Below the pieces are notes generated by a model. The model was not told the origin of the DNA and searched no databases. It saw only the letters and a program-made list of their open reading frames with translations. The position numbers were made by a program, and so were the translations under genes. From Achatina immaculata (taxonomy: Eukaryota > Mollusca > Gastropoda > Stylommatophora > Achatinidae): a stretch of DNA of 64,000 nt. Below, piece by piece: positions 13,401 through 21,507 of the stretch. Where the stretch lies: NCBI GenBank assembly GCA_009760885.1, contig CM019697.1, forward strand, positions 31,208,762-31,272,761. Reading direction: 5' to 3'. The stretch's first letter is position 1. Every line of letters starts with the position of its first letter.

Positions 13401-15349
13401 TTCTTCACAGATGGAAAGATATTCAGACAATGCAATCAGTGTTTCTATAAATATTTATTGTAAGTTTACATTGCTAACCCTGTAATCCAAATTTATTCTT
13501 TTTTCTATTCTGTATCTGTTTCAAAATCTGTGGAGAGTTGCAGTCAGAACTACAAAAATAAGATTTTTAAGGACGTGCATCTTTCCCATCGCAACATATG
13601 CCTGTGAGATCTGGACACTTAACAAAACAGCTGAGAAACATATAAATGCCTTTGAATGTAAATGCTACAGAAGAGTTCTTCAAATATCGTGGACACAAAA
13701 AAGAACAAATATATCTATACTACAAGAGCTTAATATTGAAGAAGGCTGGCTAGTAAAGAGGATTAAAGAGAGAAAACTTAAATATTCTGGACACATTAAA
13801 CGTCATGATAATTTAGAGAAGACCATATTGGAAGGATACATAATGGGAAAAAGAAAAAGAGGAAGACCAAAACGAAGATGGCTGTAAGACATCATTGACG
13901 ATCTGCAAATGGATGCAGCAGTGGCAGGCCATCTTTCTCACAACCGAGAGGCCTACAGGAGTGCTGTTAGGGAGGCAAAGTTCCACAAGGAACATGCAAA
14001 TGAATGAATGAATCTGTTTCAAAGTTGTTAGCGTTTGATATTAAGTAGATATTGCTAATATCTAGACATTCATTGTTTGGTGAAGTATTAAAATTTGTTG
14101 TAAAAAGTATTTTTTAAAATGTATAAGTTTTCTTTTAAACATTCGTCTCATGAACTGAAATGCTGCTTTAGTTGACTGGCTCCTCTGTAATTAGGCTGAG
14201 TTCAAACCCTGTCAAGCTCAAATCTGACATTTATATTAGGAAACAAACTTAGAAAAACAAATTGCCTACACACTAGAGGCACACTAAAATGCTTCACACT
14301 CAGCAGTAAGTCTAAGAACTTTACACTCAGCAGTAAGTCTAAGAACTTTTCACTCAGCAGTAAGTCTAAGAACTTTACACTTAGCAGTAAGTCTAAGAAC
14401 TTTACACTTAGCAGTAAGTCTAAGAACTTTACACTTAGCAGTAAGTCTAAGAACTTTACACTTAGCAGTAAGTCTAAGAACTTTACACTTAGCAGTAAGT
14501 CTAAGAACAAGCAAAATACTCACAAGAAAATCAACTAAATTGTGTAATGAAACTTTCTATTTTAAATAAATTTCAGTTTTAATTCTTAAATATACACATG
14601 ATGAGGTTGAAAGACTCGCCGAAGACAGAAAAAATTGGCGAACTACTTTGCGAGCCCTATGTGACGTTTAATGGCACGGGAAGGATATAAGATATAAGAA
14701 GATACATAAGTAACTTGTATGTGTCTTTGTGTTTTTCTGTAATATTTATCAAACTGTATTTCTTTATTTTGTTGTCTAAATGTTGATCTAATTCTATTAA
14801 TATCTTTTTGTCTACTTTCTCTGATTTAGTAGTGAGTAATATATTTATTTTGTTCTGTAATATTTGATCTAATGTATTATTATTATTATTATAAAACACC
14901 AATTTGAGACTCAGATACACAGCTTATATTAACAATGACTGCATGGTTAAATTTAAGAATTATTCAGTCCTTTGTTTTGATTGACAAATGCATTTTGTTG
15001 CTTTCACACAATAATTAGTGTATAAGTATATATCTATACTTGATCTCCTCTCTCTGTTTCTTTTTCCCATTTGTGTTTGTATGATTAAGGCTAACGCCGA
15101 AATGTCATAGCTTTGTGATCGTTAAGTAATAACACTGTTCTTACTTTTTTCCTAGTTTATACATTTTGTTGCTTTCAGGGGGACTCTGGTGGGCCACTTA
15201 TGTGTGAACATGATGGACGCTGGTACCAGGCTGGGATTATTGCAGCTGGTTACCTGTGTGGGAATGAGGAAACTCCTGGTCTATATTCTAGAGTGTCCTA
15301 TTTTATTGAGTGGATTAGAAATACCATGGAAGGCATTGGAGACTTGTGA
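1331..15349 (+). CDS. S1 (chymotrypsin-fold) serine protease, last six exons, partial at 5' end
   Basis: Six exons join in phase: 1331-1454, 5653-5748, 8361-8500, 12327-12482, 13196-13368, 15179-15349 (860 nt, about 286 codons). All introns are GT-AG. The product has a light-chain ECG cysteine, a basic activation site (RKKR followed by VTSG), PGEWPW, LTAAHC (catalytic His), YDVALVKL (catalytic Asp), CFVTGWG, DACQGDSGGP (catalytic Ser) and a C-terminal FIEWI helix. The residue at position 189 is Asp, so trypsin-like cleavage after Arg/Lys is expected. Ten cysteines fit the usual bonds (1-122, 42-58, 136-201, 168-182, 191-220). The loop between Cys168 and Cys182 is about ten residues longer than usual, and the usual Ser214-Trp215 pair reads Ala-Ala. 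The ECG cysteine implies a disulfide-linked two-chain enzyme like enteropeptidase or corin, so further N-terminal modules probably lie upstream of the window. Enzyme class is firm; the ortholog is not identifiable. Confidence 0.92.
1673..1886 (+). mobile_element. RTE-like family A 3' fragment
   Basis: About 210 bp of the family A 3' end, coding for the HDNLEKTVLE, KRKRGRPTRRW and REAYRSAVREAK blocks, finishing in the GAAT tail. It lies in intron 1 of the protease. Confidence 0.88.
1895..2165 (+). mobile_element. tRNA-headed SINE
   Basis: Homologous to the SINE at 37807-38632. The tRNA-like head (tggttgggcgctcggttta) is followed by a body containing aaaatgggtaccagagaaat and ccccaatatgccttaatggc. 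It follows the family A fragment directly. Confidence 0.7.
2166..2545 (-). mobile_element. RTE-like family C 3' fragment
   Basis: The minus strand codes for the family C C-terminus (KQAIKWNTTGR, LKRTLLKEAKLT, SFDEVERLAK) and ends at the ATAAG-type tail near 2166. Compare 17817-18267. Intron 1 of the protease. Confidence 0.85.
3128..3372 (+). mobile_element. tRNA-derived SINE, second subfamily
   Basis: The head gtggcaaagtgattagtgca resembles a tRNA A-box region. The body shares gaaatgggtacc and gaccacatca with the SINE at 1895. The tail is around ggggtacctttacctttt. Related pieces occur at 8700-8828 and on the minus strand at 19105-19263. Confidence 0.6.
3395..3480. repeat. Dispersed repeat, shared with 42785-42870
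   Basis: Both sites contain gaacgaac, then tttattttcga, then gttaagaattgggc or its close variant. The copy at 42785 interrupts a family C element. I do not recognise the family. Confidence 0.45.
3573..4478 (-). mobile_element. Long tRNA-headed SINE-like element with GAA tail, copy 1
   Basis: On the minus strand it begins near 4478 with a tRNA-like promoter (A-box-like tagctcatctagaagaagg, B-box-like gatttcaaatcc) and ends at 3573 in a GAAGAAG tail. The body of about 870 bp contains paired modules: two copies of a roughly 87-bp hairpin unit (ctttctcaccgg ... cgggtgagaggt) and two of a roughly 108-bp unit (tttcacccctgggtt ... cctctagagc ... gaggt). The same body recurs at 19321-20208. It is unusually long for a SINE, and I see no protein in it. 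Confidence 0.6.
4895..5165. repeat. CA / CATA microsatellite region
   Basis: Runs of ACAC, ACATAC and ATATAC over about 270 bp. Apparent ORFs through it are low-complexity artefacts. Confidence 0.85.
5186..5495 (-). mobile_element. RTE-like family A 3' fragment
   Basis: The minus strand carries the family A 3' end with its tail at 5186-5200 (cattcattcattcat on plus). Intron 1, about 150 bp before the His exon. Confidence 0.85.
5653..5748 (+). CDS. Protease exon carrying catalytic His
   Basis: Acceptor ttgttctag, donor GC|GTGAGT. The 96-nt exon encodes KHLCGASLIAPDWILTAAHC, with the Cys42-Cys58 pair and the catalytic His in AAHC. It starts with one base and ends with two, matching both neighbours. 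Confidence 0.93.
5995..6560. repeat. Degenerate minisatellite, unit about 50-60 bp, roughly 10 copies
   Basis: Recurring core aagtttcaacttt followed by tgtcattagtcaagact and ttcatttcc. The copies are well diverged, so the array is old. Confidence 0.7.
6590..7880 (+). mobile_element. RTE-like family C, longest uninterrupted copy
   Basis: Decayed reverse transcriptase: NRIKDIVDTAMREEQRF, FIDFKKAFDSIHRNSLW, a GC-(I/L)-(S/T)-P block near 7000, LEDLDFANDITLI (FADD box as FAND), GSYIDQDGDTRKEVR, then the C-terminal domain, ending in ggatataagatataagaag. Many stops and frameshifts. It lies in protease intron 2, in the sense direction of the gene. Confidence 0.85.
8361..8500 (+). CDS. Protease exon between catalytic His and Asp
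   Basis: Acceptor atttcaacag, donor A|GTCAGT. The 140-nt exon encodes WRIYFGMHDV and EAVYWHPDYN, the typical S1 segment that ends in HPDYN before the catalytic Asp exon. Phase is consistent on both sides. Confidence 0.92.
8700..8828 (+). mobile_element. SINE body fragment
   Basis: Matches the 3' half of the SINE at 3128-3372 (ctggggaagtgaaagtgctg, caaggaaaatatgggc, tttactttt tail). Confidence 0.5.
9205..9531. mobile_element. Palindromic Penelope-like terminal remnant
   Basis: Two arms form an inverted repeat: 9270-9313 (gatagaggtgtatggttcag ... gagggagtg) and 9478-9528 (cactccctctatcactttgt ... cacctctatct). Between them lies atatttcggcacaagccttt ... attacatacaaaaaac, which parallels the terminal motif of the PLE at 28379-30773. 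No protein is left. Confidence 0.45.
10070..11150. other. Intron 3 stretch with no recognised feature
   Basis: I see no exon, RNA gene or recognisable mobile element here. A short GATGAT run occurs near 10553. Confidence 0.5.
11205..11735. repeat. 25-bp minisatellite, about 21 copies
   Basis: Unit gtgttaattagatggatata ctgct. Variants replace ttaatt with ttcatt and drop the tata. Protease intron 3. Confidence 0.95.
12327..12482 (+). CDS. Protease exon carrying catalytic Asp
   Basis: Acceptor ttttttgtcag, donor A|GTAAGT. The 156-nt exon encodes YDVALVKLNE (catalytic Asp), VSPICLDE (Cys122, partner of the light-chain cysteine) and CFVTGWGQ (Cys136). The S1 consensus has ND at the Asp site; here it is YD. 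Confidence 0.93.
12545..12690 (+). mobile_element. RTE-like family C 3' tip
   Basis: About 145 bp ending gggaaggatgtaagatgtaag, as in other family C copies. It starts only 60 bp after the Asp exon. Confidence 0.8.
13196..13368 (+). CDS. Protease exon with Cys168-Cys182 loop and Asp189
   Basis: Acceptor caatccttag, donor CAG|GTAATG. The 173-nt exon encodes SSCKDKY, an enlarged loop through DGHPIKKFVHIV, then ILCATGG and EDACQ. The Asp before ACQ is position 189 at the bottom of the S1 pocket and predicts Arg/Lys specificity. The exon ends in phase 0. Confidence 0.9.
13526..14011 (+). mobile_element. RTE-like family A copy with 12-bp target duplication
   Basis: Flanked by ATCTGTTTCAAA at 13514-13525 and 14012-14023. 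It codes for the family A C-terminal domain (TYACEIWTLNK, CYRRVLQISWTQKRT, FGHIKRHD equivalent) and ends in the GAAT tail. Intron 5 of the protease, sense orientation. Confidence 0.92.
14288..14507. repeat. 27-bp minisatellite, 8 copies
   Basis: Unit cagtaagtctaagaacttta cacttag. The unit is nine codons long, so it stays open on the minus strand and mimics a repeat protein (KFLDLLLSV). Confidence 0.95.
14598..14702 (+). mobile_element. RTE-like family C 3' tip
   Basis: About 105 bp, gatgaggttgaaagactcgc to ggatataagatataagaag. Intron 5 of the protease. Confidence 0.8.
15007..15161 (+). mobile_element. Internally deleted Penelope-like element with 16-bp target duplication
   Basis: Flanked by CATTTTGTTGCTTTCA at 14991-15006 and 15162-15177. 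It begins cacaataattagtgtataag, matching the 5' end of the PLE at 28379-30773 (read on minus), and ends ttacttttttcctagtttat, matching that element's 3' end. Only the two ends remain. The right duplication ends on the A of the acceptor AG of the last protease exon. Confidence 0.8.
15179..15349 (+). CDS. Protease terminal exon with catalytic Ser and stop
   Basis: Acceptor gctttcag at 15171-15178, phase 0. It encodes GDSGGPLMCEHDGRWYQAG, GYLCGNEETPGLYSRV and FIEWIRNTMEG, then TGA at 15347-15349. The catalytic Ser lies in GDSGGP. Where S1 enzymes usually have SWG (214-216) this reads AAG. A 155-bp Penelope-derived insertion lies immediately upstream, and its target duplication includes the A of the acceptor AG. 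Confidence 0.94.
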   Translation, partial: GDSGGPLMCEHDGRWYQAGIIAAGYLCGNEETPGLYSRVSYFIEWIRNTMEGIGDL

Positions 15350-16304
15350 TGACCTCATGTTAATGTTGATGCACATTAAGCTGCTTATGTCATGTAATGA
15401 TTTGCACAGTTGCTTTACTACTATCTTAAACTGTTTTTCTCTGTTCTGTAACTGTGGATTGGTAAATAGTCACCACAGTTTCCCCTCTCTCTAGCTTTAT
15501 CTTTCAGCTCATCTGTCCATCTGTGATAAGTCTCTTTTATGTGTTGTGTCTCAGTCTTAGACTTGATGGAACCATAAGCTCTTATCTGTAATCTTTATTG
15601 CTTGTTCTGTCACTCTTCTTTCTTATTCCAGTGCTGGCTGTAAATTTTATAACCACTTATTCATGGAACTGAACTTTGTATGATATCCTATATTCCCTTC
15701 AGTGGATGACTGCAGTATAGTGTGCCTCACCATGCAGCTAGCTATTGTTTTTCTTCAGGTTTCCACCCCCACTCCCACCCACCCACCCCAATCCCCCAAA
15801 CTAGTGCATCAGGTACCTTCTTGTTTCTACAACAGGTCTGAGTGTTTGACTGACTTGTTCATAACAGATCACAAACCCACAAACCTGTGGATGAGAAGAC
15901 AGGTCACTTACTGGCAAACCCACAAACCTGTGGCTGAGAAGACAGGTCACTTACTGGCAAACCCACAAACCTGTGGCTGAGAAGACAGGTCACTTACTGG
16001 CAAACCCACTGGTCTCCTGGCCATGCTTCGTTCCTTGTTGTTACAGAAGATGACTACAGCCTATTTACCTCTCTTTTGTTGCTCTGTGAATTCTTCATGA
16101 TGTTCTCATTTGAATGAAGTCAAGGTGAATTTATACTACTATCTTACTGTATAGTTTCATAGGTCTGTAGCACACATAATTGTAATATAGCACCAGTCAA
16201 GCCAATTAAAATCTCTAATTTACATGTCAAGATTTTTTACAACCATTATTCATTTTTAATTTTCTGCAAAATTTGTGTTTAGTCATGGAATAATTCAAAA
16301 TAAA
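15350..16304 (+). other. Probable 3' UTR and downstream of the protease gene
   Basis: No coding sequence is seen after the TGA at 15349. The first AATAAA I find downstream is at about 16299-16304, a candidate polyadenylation signal. The stretch contains a 43-bp minisatellite at 15878-16006. The extent of the UTR is a guess. Confidence 0.3.
15878..16006. repeat. 43-bp minisatellite, 3 copies
   Basis: Unit cacaaacctgtggctgagaa gacaggtcacttactggcaaacc; copies start at 15878, 15921 and 15964. Confidence 0.95.
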
Positions 16305-16309
16305 TTATG

Positions 16310-17460
16310 CAACTCAAGCCTTTAAAAAGTGTGTCTTTAAAAGTGTTGACAGTTGTTTTAAATAATATTTATCTATGAAATTATTTAATTAATGTGTGCA
16401 TAATTTTTCACATTTATTTTACAAAGAAAAAATATTTCTAGATTATCTGTCTTTGACTATGAATTGAACTTTTTTTTCTCGTAAAAATCAAATTACCTTT
16501 CAAAACTCTGTCAGGCTGTAAACTGCAACTAGTTACTGGCCTCATATGGCTGTTACTTGTATTTCATCCTGGCATAGCATTTCTTTATACACAGGTCCAC
16601 ATCTGGCCAGTAGTATGGCTTGAATATTTAATGTTATGAAAACCATTTTATACAAGTAAAACTTCAAGTGAAATGAGTTGTTGCATGGATCTATGGTATA
16701 ACAATGAGGAAGCACCTGTGACATTAAAATGTATAGAACAAAAGGCATATACTAGAACATTTTCTCCACAAGACAACATGAGTGACCAACATCCTAGTGG
16801 CAAAAGTATTACATGCGTGGATTGTTTAAAAAAAAACAGAATAAAATTAATAATAAATAAAACATACTAAAAATGGAGCTATTATATTCACAAGATCATG
16901 ACAAATTAAAAAAAAAATTGATTTACAATTGATTTGTAATTGTAGAAAACATCGAAACTCACTCTTATTCTGAAAAAAAAATCATCTAGAACTGGTGAAA
17001 TAGAAAGATTTTGACTGTTAGAGACTATAAAATTTAATTACTCACAACCATTGTTAAACTATGCAGTTCATTAACTGAGTTAAAATCTCCCCTGTTTTCA
17101 GTTTCAGCTAGCCCATGGACATGGGATTTGAACTGTTTTCTCTTAAATGTTGGCTTCAGTTTGATTATACAAGTTACATTTTAATTTCTTTTGTGTGTCC
17201 AGGTTTGAATTTGAACATTTTTTATCCTCCATTTCACTACCTCATTATAATTTTCTTCTTTCTTGTTTTTCTTTGCCAGTTATTAACAGAAGACACTAAT
17301 CAACACGCTAGACTGCTGCATTTTGTATCAGATAAAGATGCTCTTTTTGATCAGCACAATTACTATATTTGTGTTTATTTACCACAATGATCTAGTACAT
17401 ATTTTTGTGCATATTTAAGTTACACTGTTAGGTCATTGTTTACTCATTAAAAATATGCAT
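16310..17460. other. AT-rich intergenic stretch, nothing recognised
   Basis: No splice-supported coding sequence, RNA gene or repeat family is evident. ORFs here are short and have no family motif. Confidence 0.5.
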
Positions 17461-17464
17461 TCTA

Positions 17465-18445
17465 GAACTGAACAGGCCAAGTAAAGACTGCATTTCAGAG
17501 AATGAGAAACATATTATGCAACACATCCTTATCAATGAATGTTAGAAAACAAGTCCTAAAATGCTATATTGAACCTATCTTTTTATATGGAAATGAATCA
17601 TGGACAATAGGCAGGTCTGCATAAAAGTCATTGGAAGCAGCAGAAATGTGGTTTATTAGAAGATTGTTGTGAATTCCCTGTACAGCAAAAATAACTAATG
17701 AAGAATGTATGAGAAGAGCTGGACAGACAACAAATCTTGTAAAAAAAAATAAGAGAGAGAGACAATGTACCTTCATAGGACATGTAATGAGAAGAGGGGG
17801 CATTGAAAATATTATATCTTATCTTATATCTTATATCCTTCCCGTGCCGTTAGACGTCACATAGGGCTCGCAAAGTAGTTCGCCAATTTTTCCTGTCTTC
17901 GGCGAGTCTTTCAACCTCAACAAAGGATTTTATGCCTGTTAACTTGGCCTCTCTTAATAATGTTCTCTTCAGAGTTTCACGCGGTCTGCCCCTTTTTCTT
18001 CGGCCTGTTGTGTTCCACTTGATAGCTTGTTTTGGGATTCTCTGCTCATTTCTTCTCATCAAGTGGCCAACATATGTCCATCTCCTTTTCCTGATCACCC
18101 GTGAGACTGGTTGTTGTTCAGTCATCTGTCTTATCTCTGCATTGTTCTTGAATTCATTCCACTTGATGCCGAGTATTTTCCTTAGGCATTTGTTTTCAAA
18201 AGAGTCTAATTTCTTTTCTATTTCTTTAGTTGTTTTCCAGCTTTCGCATGCATAAATGAGGGTGGATATTATAACAACAGGAAAAATAAAGGGAAGATCA
18301 AGAGGAAAACCAAGAGAAATAATACTGGACAGTCTGATGGGGTGGTGTGAGAGGAGATCACCAAGTGAGCTGATGGCCTGCATGAAGGATCGTGTACTCT
18401 GGAGAAGCATAACAGCCAACGCCAGTCAGCATGGCACCTGATGAT
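17465..18445 (+). mobile_element. RTE-like family F remnant, split by a family C insertion
   Basis: 17465-17816 codes for the RTE C-terminal region (RKQVLKCYIEPIFLYG, SWTIG, AAEMWFIRR, TFIGHVMRRGG). 18268-18445 continues it in frame (TTGKIKGRSRGKPRE, DSLMGWCERRSPSELMACM) to a stop and a GATGAT tail. The break is the insertion at 17817-18267. Confidence 0.85.
17817..18267 (-). mobile_element. RTE-like family C copy nested in family F
   Basis: Flanked by ATTATA at 17811-17816 and 18268-18273. The minus strand encodes STLIYACESWKTTKEIEKKL, then WNEFKNNAEIRQMTEQQP, KRGRPRETLKRTLLREAKL, and ends in the tail at 17817-17836. The open frame of about 150 codons makes it one of the youngest family C copies. 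Confidence 0.9.
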
Positions 18446-18689
18446 GATAATGATGATGATCTAGGGATTAGTATTTGGGTGGTATTTTGTATAAGCAATA
18501 GTTCTGTTTCTGTTGCTTCTTTTCTACAACTATTTAAAGAAATATCATTTTTAAAAGATAATTAGTGGAATAGCTACTTTACTACCAGTCTCACTTTTCT
18601 TGCTTTCAACACGTGTCTCAGGCAGGCAGCTGTTTAATTCTCATTTAAAAAAATACAGTCTATGTCTCGTAGCATGTGCATGCTGTAGG

Positions 18690-19077
18690 GTTGTGAAGTG
18701 TTAGTTCCTTCACATTTCTAGGCCACTACAGCATTTGAGGTTGGGTTGTGAAGTGTTAGTGCCTTCACATTTCTAGGCCACTACAGCATTTGAGGTTGGG
18801 TTGTGAAGTGTTAGTGCCTTCACATTTCTAGGCCACTACAGCATTTGAGGTTGGGTTGTGAAGTGTTAGTGCCTTCACATTTCTAGGCCACTACAGCATT
18901 TGAGGTTGGGATGTGAAGTGTTAGTGCCTTCACATTTCTAGGCCACTACAGCATTTGAGGTTGGGATGTGAAGTGTTAGTGCCTTCACATTTCTAGGCCA
19001 CTACAGCATTTGAGGTTGGGATGTGAAGTGTTAGTGCCTTCACATTTCTAGGCCACTACAGCATTTGAGGTTGGGAT
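18690..19077. repeat. 55-bp minisatellite, 7 copies
   Basis: Unit gaagtgttagtgccttcaca ... ctacagcatttgaggttggg. Copies are nearly identical, with a ttgtg/atgtg variant that switches once (first copies t, later copies a). Confidence 0.95.
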
Positions 19078-19104
19078 GCCAGCAGCAGTCATCATGGCCT
19101 TTGT

Positions 19105-19263
19105 TTTCCTAACGAAACCCCAGGTACCCATTTTTTGGAGGCTGGTTTGACCTTAGTTCCGGTTTTTACAACAACAACAAAAAATTCTCCTGAGCAAAAA
19201 GTTGAACCAGGACCTTTTGGGTGGCAGGTGAGTGCATTAACCATTACACCACCCTGGCACCTT
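19105..19263 (-). mobile_element. tRNA-derived SINE fragment
   Basis: On the minus strand, gtgccagggtggtgtaatgg with ttaatgcactcacctg forms a tRNA-like A-box region and ggtcctggttcaac a B box; then comes the aaaaatgggtacc body shared with the other SINEs. Confidence 0.65.
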
Positions 19264-19320
19264 GTGGATGTTGTAATATAGGTTTTTTTAAAATTTACAC
19301 CGCATAAATCTCAGATCTAT

Positions 19321-20208
19321 CTTCTTCATTCGCTTCTACCACCAAGACCGCACCATGATCCTACTGAATTTACTCCTGTGGTCCTCGATAGATTCCGTGG
19401 TCCCCGAAAGGACCACACGAGATCCCCGAGAGGACCACAGGAGGTTCAGAGTATCTCAGGGCTTGAGCCTGTATTCTCAGTGGGTCTCAGAAGTGGGATT
19501 GCTTGACACCGTTGTTTACGTTGCACCAGTTTAATCTAGAGTTGGACTTTCTCACCGGAAAACCTCGACGTGTTTTGGGATACCCGTGTATCCCCGCTCG
19601 GTGAGAGGTGGTTGACCATCCAGTCCAGCGTTGGCTTTCTCACCGGAAAACCTCAGCGTGATTAGGATACGCATATATATATCCCCGCCGGGTGAGAGGT
19701 GGTTACCTATCCAGACTGCACTGGTCCAGTGTCTCTAACTTCAGCATTTTCTGGTCGTGGCCGCTACACTTCCTAGTTGTGACCCGGACGGAGTTTTTGT
19801 CCAGGAGGACGAATCCTTGCCACTAGTAAATTTCACCCCTGGGTTGAGCCGGTTTAGGCGTATTATCCCAGTATGGGCTTGTTTAGGACGTGACCGACCT
19901 CTAGATCGGAGGTACAGTGACATGAGTAGACATTAGGTTTCACCCCTGGTTTAAGCCGGTTTAGACATATTTCACCAGTATGAGTGTATATCGGACGTGG
20001 CCGGCTTCTAGAGCAGAGGTGTCGTGGTATGAGTAGCTCTCGCCGCGATACTACTAGACATACCGATTAAGCTTCACTTTATCCTTTCCATCACCTTTTC
20101 ATATCGGCACAGCACGGCAATCCTAATTACTTTTTCGCATTTTCTTAATTGGCCGGGGGGAGTTTCACTCCAAGCGCGACATCTGAAGAATCTCGCCAGC
20201 AGTGTCAC
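19321..20208 (-). mobile_element. Long SINE-like element, copy 2, with 9-bp target duplication
   Basis: Same body as 3573-4478, including both pairs of hairpin modules, without the tRNA-like head. Flanked by CAGATCTAT at about 19312-19320 and 20209-20217. The left end (minus-strand 3' end) is the GAAG tail. Retroposition with 5' truncation explains the structure. Confidence 0.65.
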
Positions 20209-20521
20209 AGATCTATGTTCTCTTGTCTTTCTTTTATTCTGATTCTTTCACCAATAGTGTTTACTATGTAAATCATATAAAACTGACTTTCATAAAATAC
20301 ACTGTTTTATTTAAGTGTTAAATAAGGTTTACATATATTCATTATATCATGTTAGATACATTAGTGACACATTTTGTAAATGGTAATAGATAGTTTTTGC
20401 AATAATGGTTTAGTTACAGAAATATAGATTTACATGTACCAGCTGGTTTTTTTTAACTGAATTAGAATAAAGATACTACTTTGCTTGAGAGGGTCTGTGT
20501 TTTGTAGCAGTGTGTTGTGAC

Positions 20522-20570
20522 CACAATAATATATACATATATATGTGTGTGTGTGCGTGTGTGTGTGTGT
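20522..20570. repeat. AT/GT microsatellite left of the Helitron-like element
   Basis: atatatatgtgtgtgtgtgc followed by GT repeats. A matching GT/AT run follows at 21458-21507, as if one microsatellite had been split. Confidence 0.85.
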
Positions 20571-21457
20571 TTTCCAGCATCACGCTGGAACGCCTGGAGC
20601 AATTTCAACCAAACTTGGTATACATGTGACTTACAATCTGGACAAAGTACCATGTGGGTTATATCACCCCTAGGATACCCCTATGACCCCTAGGGGTTGG
20701 GATGACATGTAAAAATAATCGAAAATGAACGATATTAGTGTCGAATCCATAGTTTTCCGGGTCGCTGAGATGAATAGGGACACTCATGATGCCGTTTAAG
20801 TCTAAGTTCAGCCCCGATCGGCATGGGGGGGGGGGGGCCTTGGGCTGGGGGTGGGATGTGGATGGCATGTATAAATCATCGAAAACGACCGATATTAGTG
20901 TCGAATCCATAGTTTTTGGTGTCGCTGAGATGAATAGTGACATTCTTGATGCCGTTTAAGTCCAAGTTCAGCTGACATGGGGGTGGGGGGCTATGGGTGG
21001 AGGTGGGATGGGGGCGACATGTACAAATAATAGAAAACGATCGATATTCGTTTCGAAGCCATAGTCTTTTCGTGGTCGCTGAGATGAATAGTGACACTCG
21101 CAAGTTCAGCCTCCATCGGCATGTTTGGGGGGGGGGGGGGGGAGGATGGTGAGAATAGGTAAAAAATAAAATTCCAAACTGACCGATATCAGTATCGAAT
21201 CCATAGTGTTCGGGGTCGCTAAGCTGACTGGCGACAGTCCTGATGACAAGTAAGCCCACGTTTAGTCGAATAGAAAGAATACAACTCTGTAGAGCCGTCT
21301 AGACTCTGTGGAACCTTCTAGGAGATTGTGGAACTGATAGACCTATGTAGAACCTTCTAGAAGGCTGTGGAAATGAATAGAACGTTGTAGAACCGTCTAT
21401 AATAACTTTGTTGGTTGGGATAAATAAATATCCGGGCAAGGCCGGATAATCAGCTAG
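20571..21457 (+). mobile_element. Non-autonomous Helitron/Helentron-like element with internal tandem units
   Basis: The 3' end has a perfect 7-bp hairpin (TATCCGG at 21429-21435, CCGGATA at 21442-21448) followed by ATCAGCTAG, the classic hairpin-plus-CTAG Helitron end. The 5' end starts tttccagcatcacgctgg, itself a 5-bp hairpin. Inside are four diverged units of about 145-160 bp marked by gaatccatag and ggtcgctgagatgaatag at about 20744, 20904, 21053 and 21197, each followed by a G-run in three cases. It sits inside a GT microsatellite and codes for no protein. Confidence 0.6.
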
Positions 21458-21507
21458 TGTGTGTGTATGTGTAATATATATATATATTTATATATATATA
21501 TATATAT

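Noticed and set aside
14202..14510. ORF of KFLDLLLSV repeats on the minus strand
   Set aside because: A 27-bp minisatellite gives a 9-codon period by arithmetic. It has no start context and no conserved domain, and it lies in a protease intron.
15189..15494. Plus-strand ORF over the last protease exon
   Set aside because: It is a different frame from the GDSGGP frame, which fits the protein family and splice phase.
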